Source: an uncultured Bacteroidales bacterium
Lineage (GTDB): Bacteria > Bacteroidota > Bacteroidia > Bacteroidales > UBA932
Assembly (NCBI GenBank): GCA_944326235.1
Contig: CALVDH010000001.1
Span: forward strand, 1-64,000
Direction: 5' to 3'
Length of the DNA: 64,000 nucleotides
How positions within the stretch are numbered: position 1 is the first letter of the stretch; the number at the start of each line of letters is the position of its first letter. The position numbers and the translations under genes are program-made. Below, in pieces: positions 1 to 7,457 of the stretch. Under the pieces are notes generated by a model, which did not search any database, was not told the DNA's origin, and was given only the letters and a program-made list of their open reading frames with translations.

Positions 1-117
1 AAAAGGTGTCATGGAACATTCCGGCAAGGTTTCGCAGCAAAATACAACCTCAGTGAAACCGAGGTGGAGATTTTGGTGAGAATCGGCAGACTTGACCTTG
101 TGAACAATGGGGCATGA
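1..117 (+). CDS. C-terminal fragment of an unrecognised protein, cut by the window edge
   Basis: Frame 1 is open from the first base to a TGA at 115-117, giving 38 residues with a mixed amphipathic composition that ends in LDLVNNGA. It looks more protein-like than the reverse-strand frame over the same bases, but no family can be assigned from so short a tail. The downstream DNA is AT-rich with no obvious gene, so this may be the end of an accessory gene. It could equally be a chance open frame. Confidence 0.28.
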   Translation, partial: KRCHGTFRQGFAAKYNLSETEVEILVRIGRLDLVNNGA

Positions 118-783
118 CATATACCTTCGCGACATAATTCTTATCAGGAAGGTCGAAAGTCGGTGTGCGGAGTATCGGAAGATGCTTCCCGTATAAAAGA
201 GGGGTGCAGCGAAAAAATAAAAAGGGGGGAAGAGAGTTTTTCGGTGATTTGATCAAGGCATCGAAATTCAGTTTAGTTTGGTTTATTAGCTCTATATATA
301 GGCTAAATTAAACTAAACTGTATTTAGGCAGGAAAATGTGACTGCCTATTGATGAAAAATTGTATCTTTGCATTATCCTGTCGCCATTGAACCATATAAT
401 GTGTTTTTTCTTTTGGCTGCAAAATTAGATATTGGGAAAGTCAGACGATTTTGCAAGGGGATATTTGAGCCAGAAGTCTACTTGTTGAGACACTCAAATG
501 TTACCAAGTGCAAAGAATGAAATCAAATGAAAAGAAAAAAACACAGAATTATAAAAAAAGACAGTTTTGTTTCTAATTTGTTCCTTAAAAGCAATATGGA
601 TTTTGTATAGTGCTGATTTTGAATATATTACAAAGGATGTATAGAAATTTTCCAGATTCCTATTCAGGGTAACTGAAACACTTTCTACAATATATTATGC
701 CGTACACGGCATCTGCAAAAGTAACAATTATTTCGTATGAGGAACGGCAAATTCTTATTATTTTCGCGTTAGAGTTTAATTCT
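118..783. other. AT-rich intergenic stretch upstream of ispF
   Basis: I see no convincing gene in these 666 bases. They are clearly more AT-rich than the ispF and folP coding DNA. They contain the inverted repeat at 269-320 and an isolated TATCTTTG -7-like box at 363-370 without a well-spaced -33 element. The base composition fits an inserted or decayed accessory segment. Confidence 0.5.
269..320. repeat. Inverted repeat with 11-bp perfect arms
   Basis: CAGTTTAGTTT at 269-279 is the exact complement of the bases at 310-320. The arms extend imperfectly toward the centre (TTTATTAGC against GGCTAAAT), leaving an AT-only loop. There is no T-run immediately after it, so it is not a classic terminator. 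It could be an operator, a recombination site or a small MITE remnant. Confidence 0.45.
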
Positions 784-1272
784 ATGATTCAGATTCCATT
801 CAGAATAGGCCACGGCTACGACGTGCACGCCCTTGGCGTCGGGCTGGAGCTGTGGCTCGGCGGGGTGAGGATCCCGCACACCAAGGGCTGTATCGCCCAC
901 TCGGACGGGGACGTGGCCATCCACGCTCTCTGTGACGCCATGCTCGGGGCCCTGGCTCTCGGCGACATCGGCCAGCATTTCCCGGATACTTCCGAGGAAT
1001 ACCGCGGCATAGACAGCAAGATTCTGCTGCAACGGGTGGATGCCTTGGTCCGCTCGCATGGCTATGCGGTGGCCAATGCCGACATCACCATCGCCGCCCA
1101 GCGTCCCAAGCTCGCCCCCTATATCGTCAGTATGCGGCAGACCTTGGCCGACATCCTCGGCGTGGACATCTCCCAGGTCTCTGTCAAGGCCACCACGACC
1201 GAGCATCTCGGCTTCACCGGCCGCGAGGAGGGCATTGCCGTCTGGGCCTCAGTCCTGCTGCAGGCCGTGTAG
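784..1272 (+). CDS. ispF: 2-C-methyl-D-erythritol 2,4-cyclodiphosphate synthase
   Basis: This enzyme converts CDP-methylerythritol 2-phosphate to the 2,4-cyclodiphosphate in the cytosolic MEP isoprenoid pathway. The predicted protein has 162 residues, normal for IspF, and matches along its whole length. Zinc ligands are visible as Asp13 and His15 (GYDVH) and His47 (DVAIH), followed by the QRPKLAP and [11 protein letters not shown] blocks that form the CDP pocket. I chose the ATG at 784 because an in-frame ATG at 697 would add 29 residues without IspF similarity. The last 37 bases of the gene lie in a 42-bp block that is repeated exactly at 2356-2397, across the inserted Abi gene. Confidence 0.96.
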   Translation: MIQIPFRIGHGYDVHALGVGLELWLGGVRIPHTKGCIAHSDGDVAIHALCDAMLGALALGDIGQHFPDTSEEYRGIDSKILLQRVDALVRSHGYAVANADITIAAQRPKLAPYIVSMRQTLADILGVDISQVSVKATTTEHLGFTGREEGIAVWASVLLQAV

Positions 1273-1277
1273 TGCGC
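1236..1277. repeat. 42-bp direct repeat, copy 1 (ispF 3' end)
   Basis: These 42 bases recur without mismatch at 2356-2397. Copy 1 encodes the last residues and stop codon of ispF. The two copies bracket the Abi gene and its leader RNA, as expected for the duplicated ends of an inserted segment. Confidence 0.9.
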
Positions 1278-1299
1278 TAAGCAGAATAGCTGTTATAAT

Positions 1300-2211
1300 T
1301 CAAAAACTGTCTTTCCAAAGGTTTTCGTTTTTCCAATTATCAGGGAATCCCATAGCGCGTACATCGATTGACGGATAACGCTTCAGAAGCTCGCAGAACC
1401 TTTGAACAAACGAATGGTTCGGGTTGACCGTGTTCAGCAGGTAGATAATCATGCTCAATACAAAATAGATCTGCTGCGTTCCGCCGGTCGGCAAAGGGAT
1501 GAATGTGTTGCGCGGAGAACGCGGCATCTGAGGACGGATACTTAAAGACCGGTTCCACAATCGGCTGTGGTGCGCACAGATGTTCCTTACATACACGATG
1601 CAGTGAAGCCATGATGCGAAAACCTTGTCCGCCAGCCCGAAGTAGGCGGCTATGGAACGCTTGGCCCGTCCAGGCAACAGGTTCCCGTACAATATTGAGA
1701 GAGTTCCGAATGAAGCAATTTCCATTGTAATCCAGCTTGGCGGGAAGTGGTCGGAATATTTCGCCTTGAATGCCGTTATGAACTCTTCATCGCTGCGACT
1801 GTATTCTTCATCAATCTTCGACAGTATTTTTGCATGGCGGACAGGGTTTGAGAAAAGCGAGGAATCTTCAAACCAGTGCGCATGATGCTGTGAAGAAAGG
1901 GTATATGCTGTCTGTGTGCGGACGGCCACCTCTATCTTTTCTACTTCCGCAATGATCAGTCTGCGTAGTTCGCTGTCAAACTTGTAGATGTTATAGGCTG
2001 CCTCAAATGTGCTGCCAGGTTTGAAAATATGCTGTTGCTTGTCCGCCAGAAGCGGATACCAGTAACCGCTCAAACGGTAATAGCTGATGTTCTGCAGCAG
2101 GTGGAGGGCTTTCGCTTCATCCCCAAAGGCCATGCCCCTCTGTTTGAGCAGGCTTATCTGATCCGTAAAGGATATGAGTTGTTTGGGATAAGGTATCTTG
2201 TTCGTTGTCAT
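1300..2211 (-). CDS. Abi-family abortive infection protein (AbiD/AbiF-like HEPN RNase)
   Basis: The 303-residue protein belongs to the Abi_2 (AbiD/AbiF) family of phage-defence proteins. The N-terminal signature YYRLSGYWYPL lies at residues 44-54. A HEPN-type R-x4-H motif, RNICAH, spans residues 209-214; in HEPN proteins such motifs are the catalytic centre of RNA cleavage. There is no signal peptide, so it should act in the cytosol. A strong promoter and a short hairpin RNA ending in a U-tract lie just upstream, an arrangement known for abiF genes. The gene sits between a 42-bp direct repeat in an AT-richer segment inserted between ispF and folP, pointing to horizontal acquisition. The family assignment is firm. 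The RNase activity and the RNA-controlled toxin reading are inferred. Confidence 0.85.
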   Translation of the reverse strand: MTTNKIPYPKQLISFTDQISLLKQRGMAFGDEAKALHLLQNISYYRLSGYWYPLLADKQQHIFKPGSTFEAAYNIYKFDSELRRLIIAEVEKIEVAVRTQTAYTLSSQHHAHWFEDSSLFSNPVRHAKILSKIDEEYSRSDEEFITAFKAKYSDHFPPSWITMEIASFGTLSILYGNLLPGRAKRSIAAYFGLADKVFASWLHCIVYVRNICAHHSRLWNRSLSIRPQMPRSPRNTFIPLPTGGTQQIYFVLSMIIYLLNTVNPNHSFVQRFCELLKRYPSIDVRAMGFPDNWKNENLWKDSF

Positions 2212-2214
2212 GGG

Positions 2215-2276
2215 CGCATAAAAATAAAAAGCTCACCCTGAGCGCGCTGTTCTTATGGGAAGCGGGGTAAGCATGT
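2215..2276 (-). ncRNA. Structured leader/small RNA upstream of the Abi gene (abiF-RNA-like)
   Basis: Reading the minus strand, GCTTACCC (2272-2265) pairs with GGGTGAGC (2238-2231), with one G-U pair. An inner CGCT/AGCG stem and a bulge follow, and directly after the hairpin comes a U-rich run (2230-2218) ending at the Abi start codon. The -7 box at 2282-2289 would start transcription near 2276. The unit is therefore a terminator-ended RNA of about 60 nt immediately before an Abi_2 gene, matching the published concept of the abiF RNA motif. I could not compare it with that covariance model. Confidence 0.5.
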
Positions 2277-2281
2277 TGCTG

Positions 2282-2313
2282 CAAAGTTAATACATTTTTC
2301 TTGTGCGACAAAA
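2282..2313 (-). promoter_or_regulatory. Bacteroidota sigma-A promoter for the Abi RNA and gene
   Basis: On the minus strand, TTTTG (2313-2309) is followed after 19 bases by TAACTTTG (2289-2282), an exact match to the TTTG/TAnnTTTG consensus. It is correctly placed to transcribe the hairpin RNA and the Abi gene. Confidence 0.75.
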
Positions 2314-2320
2314 TATTTGA

Positions 2321-2397
2321 ACGTGGACGAACCATCCACGCACTGTGTGATCCGATGCCGTCTGGGCCTCAGTCCTGCTGCAGGCCGTGTAGTGCGC
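2321..2397 (+). pseudogene. Internally deleted remnant of ispF
   Basis: Bases 2332-2358 resemble 917-943 of ispF (about 22 of 27 aligned; reading IHALCD), and at 2356 the sequence continues directly into the exact 42-bp ispF 3' end. The segment therefore looks like an older ispF copy that lost its middle and 5' part. It lies on the folP side of the Abi insertion, and the 3' block still encodes the folP C-terminus on the other strand. The short upstream match is suggestive rather than conclusive. Confidence 0.4.
2356..2397. repeat. 42-bp direct repeat, copy 2 (folP 3' end)
   Basis: This is the exact second copy of 1236-1277. On the minus strand it encodes the end of FolP (ALHGLQQD and stop). 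The same 42 bases thus serve as the convergent 3' end of both ispF and folP, which implies the two genes once overlapped tail to tail before the Abi segment separated them. Confidence 0.9.
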
Positions 2398-3220
2398 GCC
2401 AGATGCGTACGGTGCGGACGGCCTCTGCGACGTCGTGGACGCGGAGGATGGAGGCGCTGCGCTCGAGGGCAGCCAGGTGCAGGACCTGGGTCTGGGGCAG
2501 GGACTCCTCGGGGGTGATGCCGAGAAGGCGGTAGATCATGCTCTTACGGGACACGCCGACGAGTATCGGACGGCCCAGGGCGGCGAAACGGTCCAGGCCG
2601 GCCAGCAGCCGGTAGTTCTGCTCCACAGTCTTGGCGAACCCGAATCCAGGGTCCAGAATCCATTCCCTGATACCGTGCTCAGCGGCCCGGCGGCCGAAAT
2701 CCCCGAAGTAGGCCAGCACGTCCTCCACCACATCTTCATACTGGCACAGCGACTGCATGTCCGCCGGAGTACCGCGCTTGTGCATCGCCACGTACTCCAG
2801 TCCCAGCCGTCCCACGAGCGGCAGCATCGCCGGGTCGTCCTCCCCCGCCGATATATCATTGACCATGAACGGGCCGACCGTGTCGAAGCAGCGTTCCACG
2901 ACCGGAGCCCAGTAGGTATCGACCGATATGCGGACGCCGTCCCCGAAGGCCCTGCGCACCTCCCGCAGGAAAGGCCCGAGCCTGCGCCATTCCTCCTCGG
3001 CGCCCACTCCCTGCGATCCCGGACGGGTCGAGCACGCACCTATGTCTATAATATCGGCGCCCTCGGCCAGCATCCGCTCCGTGCGGTCGAGGGCCTTGCC
3101 CAGGTCCACCTCTCCGGAGGGGCCGAGGCAGCGGCTGGAGGCAAAATAGGAGTTGTCCGTGAGGTTGACGATCCCCATGACGGAGATCCTGCGGTCGGGG
3201 GAAAATGCTGCGCTGTTCAT
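2369..3220 (-). CDS. folP: Dihydropteroate synthase
   Basis: DHPS condenses p-aminobenzoate with 6-hydroxymethyl-dihydropterin diphosphate in folate synthesis and is the sulfonamide target. The 283-residue protein carries the family landmarks in order: GIVNLTDNSYFAS near the N-terminus, DIGACSTRPGS, ISVDTY, VNDISAG, the pterin-binding ILDPGFGFAKT and VGVSRKS. I placed the start at 3220 (MNSAAFSP) because 20 extra residues from a more upstream ATG would run into the divergent rsmE promoter. Its last codons lie in the 42-bp repeat shared with the ispF 3' end. The gene is divergent from rsmE with a 58-bp gap. Confidence 0.95.
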   Translation of the reverse strand: MNSAAFSPDRRISVMGIVNLTDNSYFASSRCLGPSGEVDLGKALDRTERMLAEGADIIDIGACSTRPGSQGVGAEEEWRRLGPFLREVRRAFGDGVRISVDTYWAPVVERCFDTVGPFMVNDISAGEDDPAMLPLVGRLGLEYVAMHKRGTPADMQSLCQYEDVVEDVLAYFGDFGRRAAEHGIREWILDPGFGFAKTVEQNYRLLAGLDRFAALGRPILVGVSRKSMIYRLLGITPEESLPQTQVLHLAALERSASILRVHDVAEAVRTVRIWRALHGLQQD

Positions 3221-3265
3221 GTCCTGTGAGTCTTTAACGGACCGCCAAGATAGGAAAAAATGGAG

Positions 3266-3273
3266 TATCTTTG
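3266..3273 (+). promoter_or_regulatory. -7 box of a near-leaderless rsmE promoter
   Basis: TATCTTTG at 3266-3273 matches TAnnTTTG exactly and ends only 5 bases before the rsmE ATG, so the transcript would have almost no 5' leader. No clear -33 TTG is visible at the right distance. Confidence 0.5.
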
Positions 3274-3278
3274 CGGGC

Positions 3279-4052
3279 ATGGAAGTATTTTATTCAAATG
3301 ATATCCGCGACGGGAGGATCCGTCTCTCTCCCGAGGAGTCCGCTCACTGCGTCAAGGTGCTCAGGCACAGGGTGGGGGATGAGGTCTACGTGAGCGGAGG
3401 GGACGGCAATCTCTACCGCTGTTGTCTCGAGGAGGCGGACAGCCGCGCGGCCGTGGCCCGGGTGCTCTCGGTCGAGGGCGGCTTCGGGACGCATCCCTAC
3501 CGGCTGTGGATGGCCGTGGCTCCGACGAAGAATATCGACCGCTTCGAGTGGTTTACCGAGAAGGCTACGGAGATGGGAGTGGACCGGATCACACCCCTGC
3601 TCTGCGCCCATTCCGAGCGGAAGGTGTACAATCAGGAACGTGGGCAGAGGGTCATCGTCGCGGCCGCCAAGCAATCTCTCAAGGGGGCAGTGCCGCAGCT
3701 CGACGGACTTACTCCGTTCCGGGCCCTGATGGAGGAGGTCCGCCCGTCAGGGTTCTCCGGGAAGAAGTTCATCGCATACTGCGACAGCGATATAGCGGCG
3801 GGGCTGAATACCCGTGTGCCGCTGATGGAGGCGGTCGCCGCCTTGAAGGCCGGAGGGGAGGAGGCTGCCGGAGAGGCCCAGCCCGGGGCATTGTTCCTGA
3901 TAGGGCCTGAGGGGGATTTTTCCTCGGAGGAGATCGCGGAGGCCCTGGAGGCCGGTTTCGAGCCCCTGTCCCTCGGACCCTCGCGCCTGCGCACCGAGAC
4001 TGCGGCAACTCTCTGTGTGTCTGCGGTGTATATTGCACTATGCTGTATTTGA
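3279..4052 (+). CDS. rsmE: 16S rRNA (uracil(1498)-N(3))-methyltransferase
   Basis: RsmE methylates N3 of U1498 in 16S rRNA within the 30S subunit using S-adenosylmethionine, and is a SPOUT-fold enzyme. The 257-residue protein has the N-terminal PUA-like RNA-binding part (SAHCVKVLRHRVGDEV) and the SPOUT landmarks WFTEKATEMGVDRITPL, AAAKQSLKGAVPQL, FLIGPEGDFSSEE and LGPSRLRTETAA. I used the ATG at 3279, which begins MEVFYSND, since a start at 3153 would lie upstream of the -7 box and within the folP start region. The next gene begins 13 bases downstream, so the acyltransferase may be cotranscribed. Confidence 0.95.
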   Translation: MEVFYSNDIRDGRIRLSPEESAHCVKVLRHRVGDEVYVSGGDGNLYRCCLEEADSRAAVARVLSVEGGFGTHPYRLWMAVAPTKNIDRFEWFTEKATEMGVDRITPLLCAHSERKVYNQERGQRVIVAAAKQSLKGAVPQLDGLTPFRALMEEVRPSGFSGKKFIAYCDSDIAAGLNTRVPLMEAVAALKAGGEEAAGEAQPGALFLIGPEGDFSSEEIAEALEAGFEPLSLGPSRLRTETAATLCVSAVYIALCCI

Positions 4053-4065
4053 AATCTGACTTGAC

Positions 4066-5253
4066 ATGAAAAATACCGTAGACAGACCTGTGGCCGCATC
4101 GGCCTTCGCGGATTCCAAGCCGCATTACGCCATTCTGGACGGGCTGCGCGGAGTGGCCGCCCTGGTGGTGATATGGTATCACGTGTTCGAGGGCTTCGCG
4201 ACCAGTCCGCTGGACCAGAAGTTCAATCACGGGTATCTGGCCGTGGACTTCTTCTTCATCCTCTCCGGCTTCGTGGTCGGATACGCTTACGATGACCGCT
4301 GGAAGGGACGGCCGGGGAACGCTTCCGGAGTCCGCGGGGGCATGAGGATAAGGGATTTCCTCAAGCGACGCCTGATCCGTCTGCATCCGATGGTGGTGCT
4401 CGGCTCGGTGCTGGGAGCGGTGACCTTCCTGATTCAGAGCTCGGTGCAGTGGAACGGGGCACAAGTGCCTTTCGGGGCGGTGATGCTGGCCATGCTGCTG
4501 GGCATGTTCCTGATTCCGGCTTATCCCGGGGCGCCCTACGAGGTGCGGGGCAACAACGAGATGTATCCGCTCAACGGCCCTTCCTGGTCCCTGTTCTTCG
4601 AATATATCGGCAACATCCTCTATGCGCTGGTCCTGCGCAGGCTGTCCACCCGCTGGCTGTCTGTGGTGGTCGCGGTCTCCGGCCTGGGCCTGGCGGGTTA
4701 TGCGGTAGGCGGCCTTTCCGGCTTCGGCCATCTCGGGGTGGGCTGGTCATTGACGGACCTGAATCTTCCTGGCGGCTTCCTGCGGCTGATGTTCTCGTTC
4801 GGGGTCGGGCTGCTGATGTCCCGCGGTTTCCGGCCGTGGAAGGTGCGCGGGGCGTTCTGGATCTGCTCGGCGGCTGTCATCCTCCTGCTTTCGGCTCCCC
4901 GTATCGGAGGGGAAGCCAACATGTGGCTCAATGGCCTGTACGAGGCGGTATGTGTCATCTGCATCTTCCCTCTGCTGGTCTACGTCGGAGCGTCCGGCCG
5001 TCTCTCCGGCCCTGTCTCCGGGCGGGTCTGCAAGTTCCTGGGCGACATATCCTATCCGGTCTACATGATCCACTATCCCTTCATGTACCTGTTCTATTCC
5101 TGGACCTTTACCGGCGTGCCTTTTTCCGAGGCGTGGCCGTGGGCGGTGACGGTGTTCCTGGGCAGCATAGTCCTGGCGTACATCGTCCTGAAGGTGTATG
5201 ACGAACCGCTGCGCAGGTGGCTGAGCCGGAAGTGGCTGTTGCAAGTGAGGTAA
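4066..5253 (+). CDS. Membrane acyltransferase (OafA/YrhL, acyl_transf_3 family)
   Basis: This is an integral inner-membrane O-acyltransferase of 395 residues. The catalytic region is recognisable as LRGVAALVVIWYH (residues 27-39, with the conserved His) and DFFFILSGFV (61-70). About ten hydrophobic segments follow and the C-terminus is basic. Members transfer acetyl or other acyl groups to cell-surface glycans, O-antigen or peptidoglycan; the substrate here cannot be told. It follows rsmE by 13 bases. The promoter of the next gene overlaps its 3' end. Confidence 0.88.
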   Translation: MKNTVDRPVAASAFADSKPHYAILDGLRGVAALVVIWYHVFEGFATSPLDQKFNHGYLAVDFFFILSGFVVGYAYDDRWKGRPGNASGVRGGMRIRDFLKRRLIRLHPMVVLGSVLGAVTFLIQSSVQWNGAQVPFGAVMLAMLLGMFLIPAYPGAPYEVRGNNEMYPLNGPSWSLFFEYIGNILYALVLRRLSTRWLSVVVAVSGLGLAGYAVGGLSGFGHLGVGWSLTDLNLPGGFLRLMFSFGVGLLMSRGFRPWKVRGAFWICSAAVILLLSAPRIGGEANMWLNGLYEAVCVICIFPLLVYVGASGRLSGPVSGRVCKFLGDISYPVYMIHYPFMYLFYSWTFTGVPFSEAWPWAVTVFLGSIVLAYIVLKVYDEPLRRWLSRKWLLQVR

Positions 5254-5269
5254 ATTTTATCTACTTTTG
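5239..5269 (+). promoter_or_regulatory. Promoter of the 5298-mutL-rhomboid gene group
   Basis: TTG (5239-5241), 20 bases, then TACTTTTG (5262-5269). The -33 element lies inside the end of the acyltransferase gene. Transcription would begin near 5275, about 20 bases before the first ATG. Confidence 0.6.
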
Positions 5270-5297
5270 TAAGTTGCAACATTAAAGAAGACAAGCG

Positions 5298-5627
5298 ATG
5301 GGTATAAGTTTTTTCAAAGTCCCCAATCACCGCGTGTTCCACTACGAGCCCCGCTACTGGGACGAGCGGAAGGAACGCCGCGAGATGGTCAAGAACGAGA
5401 CGCTCCGCGAGAAGGCCCTCCGGGAGGGCAAGGAGTGGAAGGACGAGTCCTACAGGCCCGGCATGTATATCAGCGGCAAGTTCCAGGAACAGGCCCGCAA
5501 CAACAGACGCGGCTCGCTCAGCAAGAATCTCACCCGTATCATAGGACTGGTGTCGGTCGCCACCTTCCTGGCGCTTCTGTACTTTTTCGCCAAATACGCG
5601 ACGATAGTCCTGGAGGGCATACGATAA
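5298..5627 (+). CDS. Small single-pass membrane protein, unknown function
   Basis: The protein has 109 residues: a hydrophilic, highly charged N-terminal two thirds rich in Arg, Lys and Glu, and one hydrophobic segment at about residues 83-103 (GLVSVATFLALLYFFAKYAT). There is no cleavable signal peptide, so the charged part probably stays in the cytosol. It has its own promoter and ends 9 bases before mutL, so the two are likely cotranscribed. I do not recognise the family. Confidence 0.75.
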   Translation: MGISFFKVPNHRVFHYEPRYWDERKERREMVKNETLREKALREGKEWKDESYRPGMYISGKFQEQARNNRRGSLSKNLTRIIGLVSVATFLALLYFFAKYATIVLEGIR

Positions 5628-5636
5628 CAGGATACG

Positions 5637-7457
5637 ATGCTCAGGATTTTGCCTCCCAACATATCCAACCTTATAGCCGCCGGGGAAGTGGTCCAGCGCC
5701 CTTCCTCTGTCGTCAAGGAACTTCTGGAAAATGCCATAGACGCCGGAGCCGGCTCGGTCAGCGTCATCATCGAGGATGCGGGCAAGACCCTGATCCAGGT
5801 GATCGACGACGGCTGCGGCATGACTCCGGAGGAGGCGCGGCTCTGCTTCGAGAGACACGCTACCTCCAAGATAGCGCAGGCCTCCGACCTGGACTCGATT
5901 CTTACCTACGGTTTCCGCGGGGAGGCCCTGCCCTCCATCGCGGCGGTGGCCGAGGTCACGCTCCGTACCCGCAGGAAAGGCTCCGAAACCGGCACTGAGA
6001 CCGTTTTCACTCCCTCCGGCCTTGTATCCCAGGAGGAAGCGGCCATGCCCGAGGGGACCAACATCGCCGTCCGCAACATCTTCTACAGCCTCCCGGCCAG
6101 GCGCAAGTTCCTCAAGTCGGACAATACGGAGCTGCGTCAGATCATAGCCGAGTTCTCCCACGTGGCCCTCTGCCGTCCGGATGTGGGCGTCCGCCTGTCC
6201 CACAACGGCAAGGACATCTACAACCTCAGGCGGGCCAATACCCTCAAGCAGCGCATTCTCGAGATCGAGGGCAAGGACATGGGCAAGGAACTCATCGACG
6301 TGTCCACCTCGACCCGCATCATAGAGATATCCGGATTCGTGGGCAATCCTCAGGATGCCCGCCGCAGTGCCGGCAACCAGTATTTCTTCGTCAACGGCCG
6401 CTATTTCCGCTCTCCATATTTTCACAAGGCGGTGATGAAGGCCTACGACAAGCTCATCCCCGAGGGGACCTATCCCTCTTACTACCTCTTCTTCTCCACT
6501 CCTCCAGAGAATGTGGACGTGAACATACATCCCTCGAAGACGGAGGTCAAGTTTGAGAATGAGACCGAGATCTTCGAGCTGCTCACCGCCGTGGTGCGGG
6601 AGGCTCTGGGACGGGGGTCATTTATCCCTACGATAGATTTCGACCACGATACCCTGCCGGACATACCGGCTCCCTCGCAGTTCCATTATTCCAAGGGAGG
6701 CGGCGGAAGTTCCGGAGGGGGACGCTCTGTATCCGGGAAGAAGGTGGACTACGGGGCGATTCTGCCGGAGGCAGTTGATTTTCCGGGGCATCGCTCTACG
6801 GCTTTTGCAGCCGAGGCATTGTCCCCCGCTGAACCGGATGTCGCCGGCTACGGCCATATCTTCGAGGACAGCGGAACGGCCGGAAGCGGGGCGGGGGTCC
6901 TTCAGATTTCCAGCCGCTACATTGCGACCCCCATGCGCTCCGGCCTGCTGATAGTGGACGTGCGCAGGGCCAGGGAACGGATATTCTACGAGAGATACCT
7001 GCGGCAGCTGGACGACAGCTCGCCCATTTCCCATCAGGTGCTGTTCCCGTGCGTGGTGACCCTTCCGCCCGAGAGGTATCATCTGCTGATGGAGGACCCC
7101 GTGAGGCTGCGGCAGCTGGGATTCGACATTGAGCCTGCGGGGGATTTCACCATCTCCGTAAAGGGGCTGCCCGAAGGGTTCGGCACGGACGAGGAGGCGG
7201 TGCGGAAGGCGGTGGATGACATAGTGGCAGCGCTGATGGATGCCGGTCCGGAGGGCCTGGGAAAGGCTGCAGCAAGGGAGGAAATGGCCCGGAAACTGGC
7301 CCGTGCCGCCGTTTCGGGGACTGACACCCGGATATCCGGGGATGAGGCACGACTTTTGGTAGATACCTTGTTTTCCTGCGCCGAACCCGAGATTTCGCCG
7401 GCCGGCCGCAGGTGCATGTTTATATTGACAGAACAAGACATAGAGAGACATTTATGA
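5637..7457 (+). CDS. mutL: DNA mismatch repair protein MutL
   Basis: MutL links MutS mismatch recognition to strand removal. The 606-residue protein has the GHKL ATPase motifs near the N-terminus: ELLENAIDAGA, DDGCGM, RHATSK and GFRGEALPSI. A Ser/Gly/Pro-rich linker follows at about residues 340-420, then a C-terminal dimerisation domain. The C-terminal site usually written DQHA-x2-E-x4-E reads DVRRARERIFYE here, so the metal-binding Gln and His are replaced. The late cysteine motif is also not evident (SPAGRRC). This suggests loss of the nicking endonuclease activity. The stop overlaps the rhomboid start by ATGA. Confidence 0.95.
   Translation: MLRILPPNISNLIAAGEVVQRPSSVVKELLENAIDAGAGSVSVIIEDAGKTLIQVIDDGCGMTPEEARLCFERHATSKIAQASDLDSILTYGFRGEALPSIAAVAEVTLRTRRKGSETGTETVFTPSGLVSQEEAAMPEGTNIAVRNIFYSLPARRKFLKSDNTELRQIIAEFSHVALCRPDVGVRLSHNGKDIYNLRRANTLKQRILEIEGKDMGKELIDVSTSTRIIEISGFVGNPQDARRSAGNQYFFVNGRYFRSPYFHKAVMKAYDKLIPEGTYPSYYLFFSTPPENVDVNIHPSKTEVKFENETEIFELLTAVVREALGRGSFIPTIDFDHDTLPDIPAPSQFHYSKGGGGSSGGGRSVSGKKVDYGAILPEAVDFPGHRSTAFAAEALSPAEPDVAGYGHIFEDSGTAGSGAGVLQISSRYIATPMRSGLLIVDVRRARERIFYERYLRQLDDSSPISHQVLFPCVVTLPPERYHLLMEDPVRLRQLGFDIEPAGDFTISVKGLPEGFGTDEEAVRKAVDDIVAALMDAGPEGLGKAAAREEMARKLARAAVSGTDTRISGDEARLLVDTLFSCAEPEISPAGRRCMFILTEQDIERHL

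Noticed and set aside
50..256. Minus-strand 68-codon frame at the left edge
   Set aside because: It overlaps the more protein-like plus frame at 1-117, has no promoter and resembles no protein.
363..370. Promoter in the left intergenic stretch
   Set aside because: The -7 box is good, but no -33 element lies at a suitable distance and no gene follows for 400 bases.
2435..3229. Long plus-strand frame opposite folP
   Set aside because: It is the complement of a well-supported dihydropteroate synthase; long antisense frames are expected in GC-rich coding DNA.
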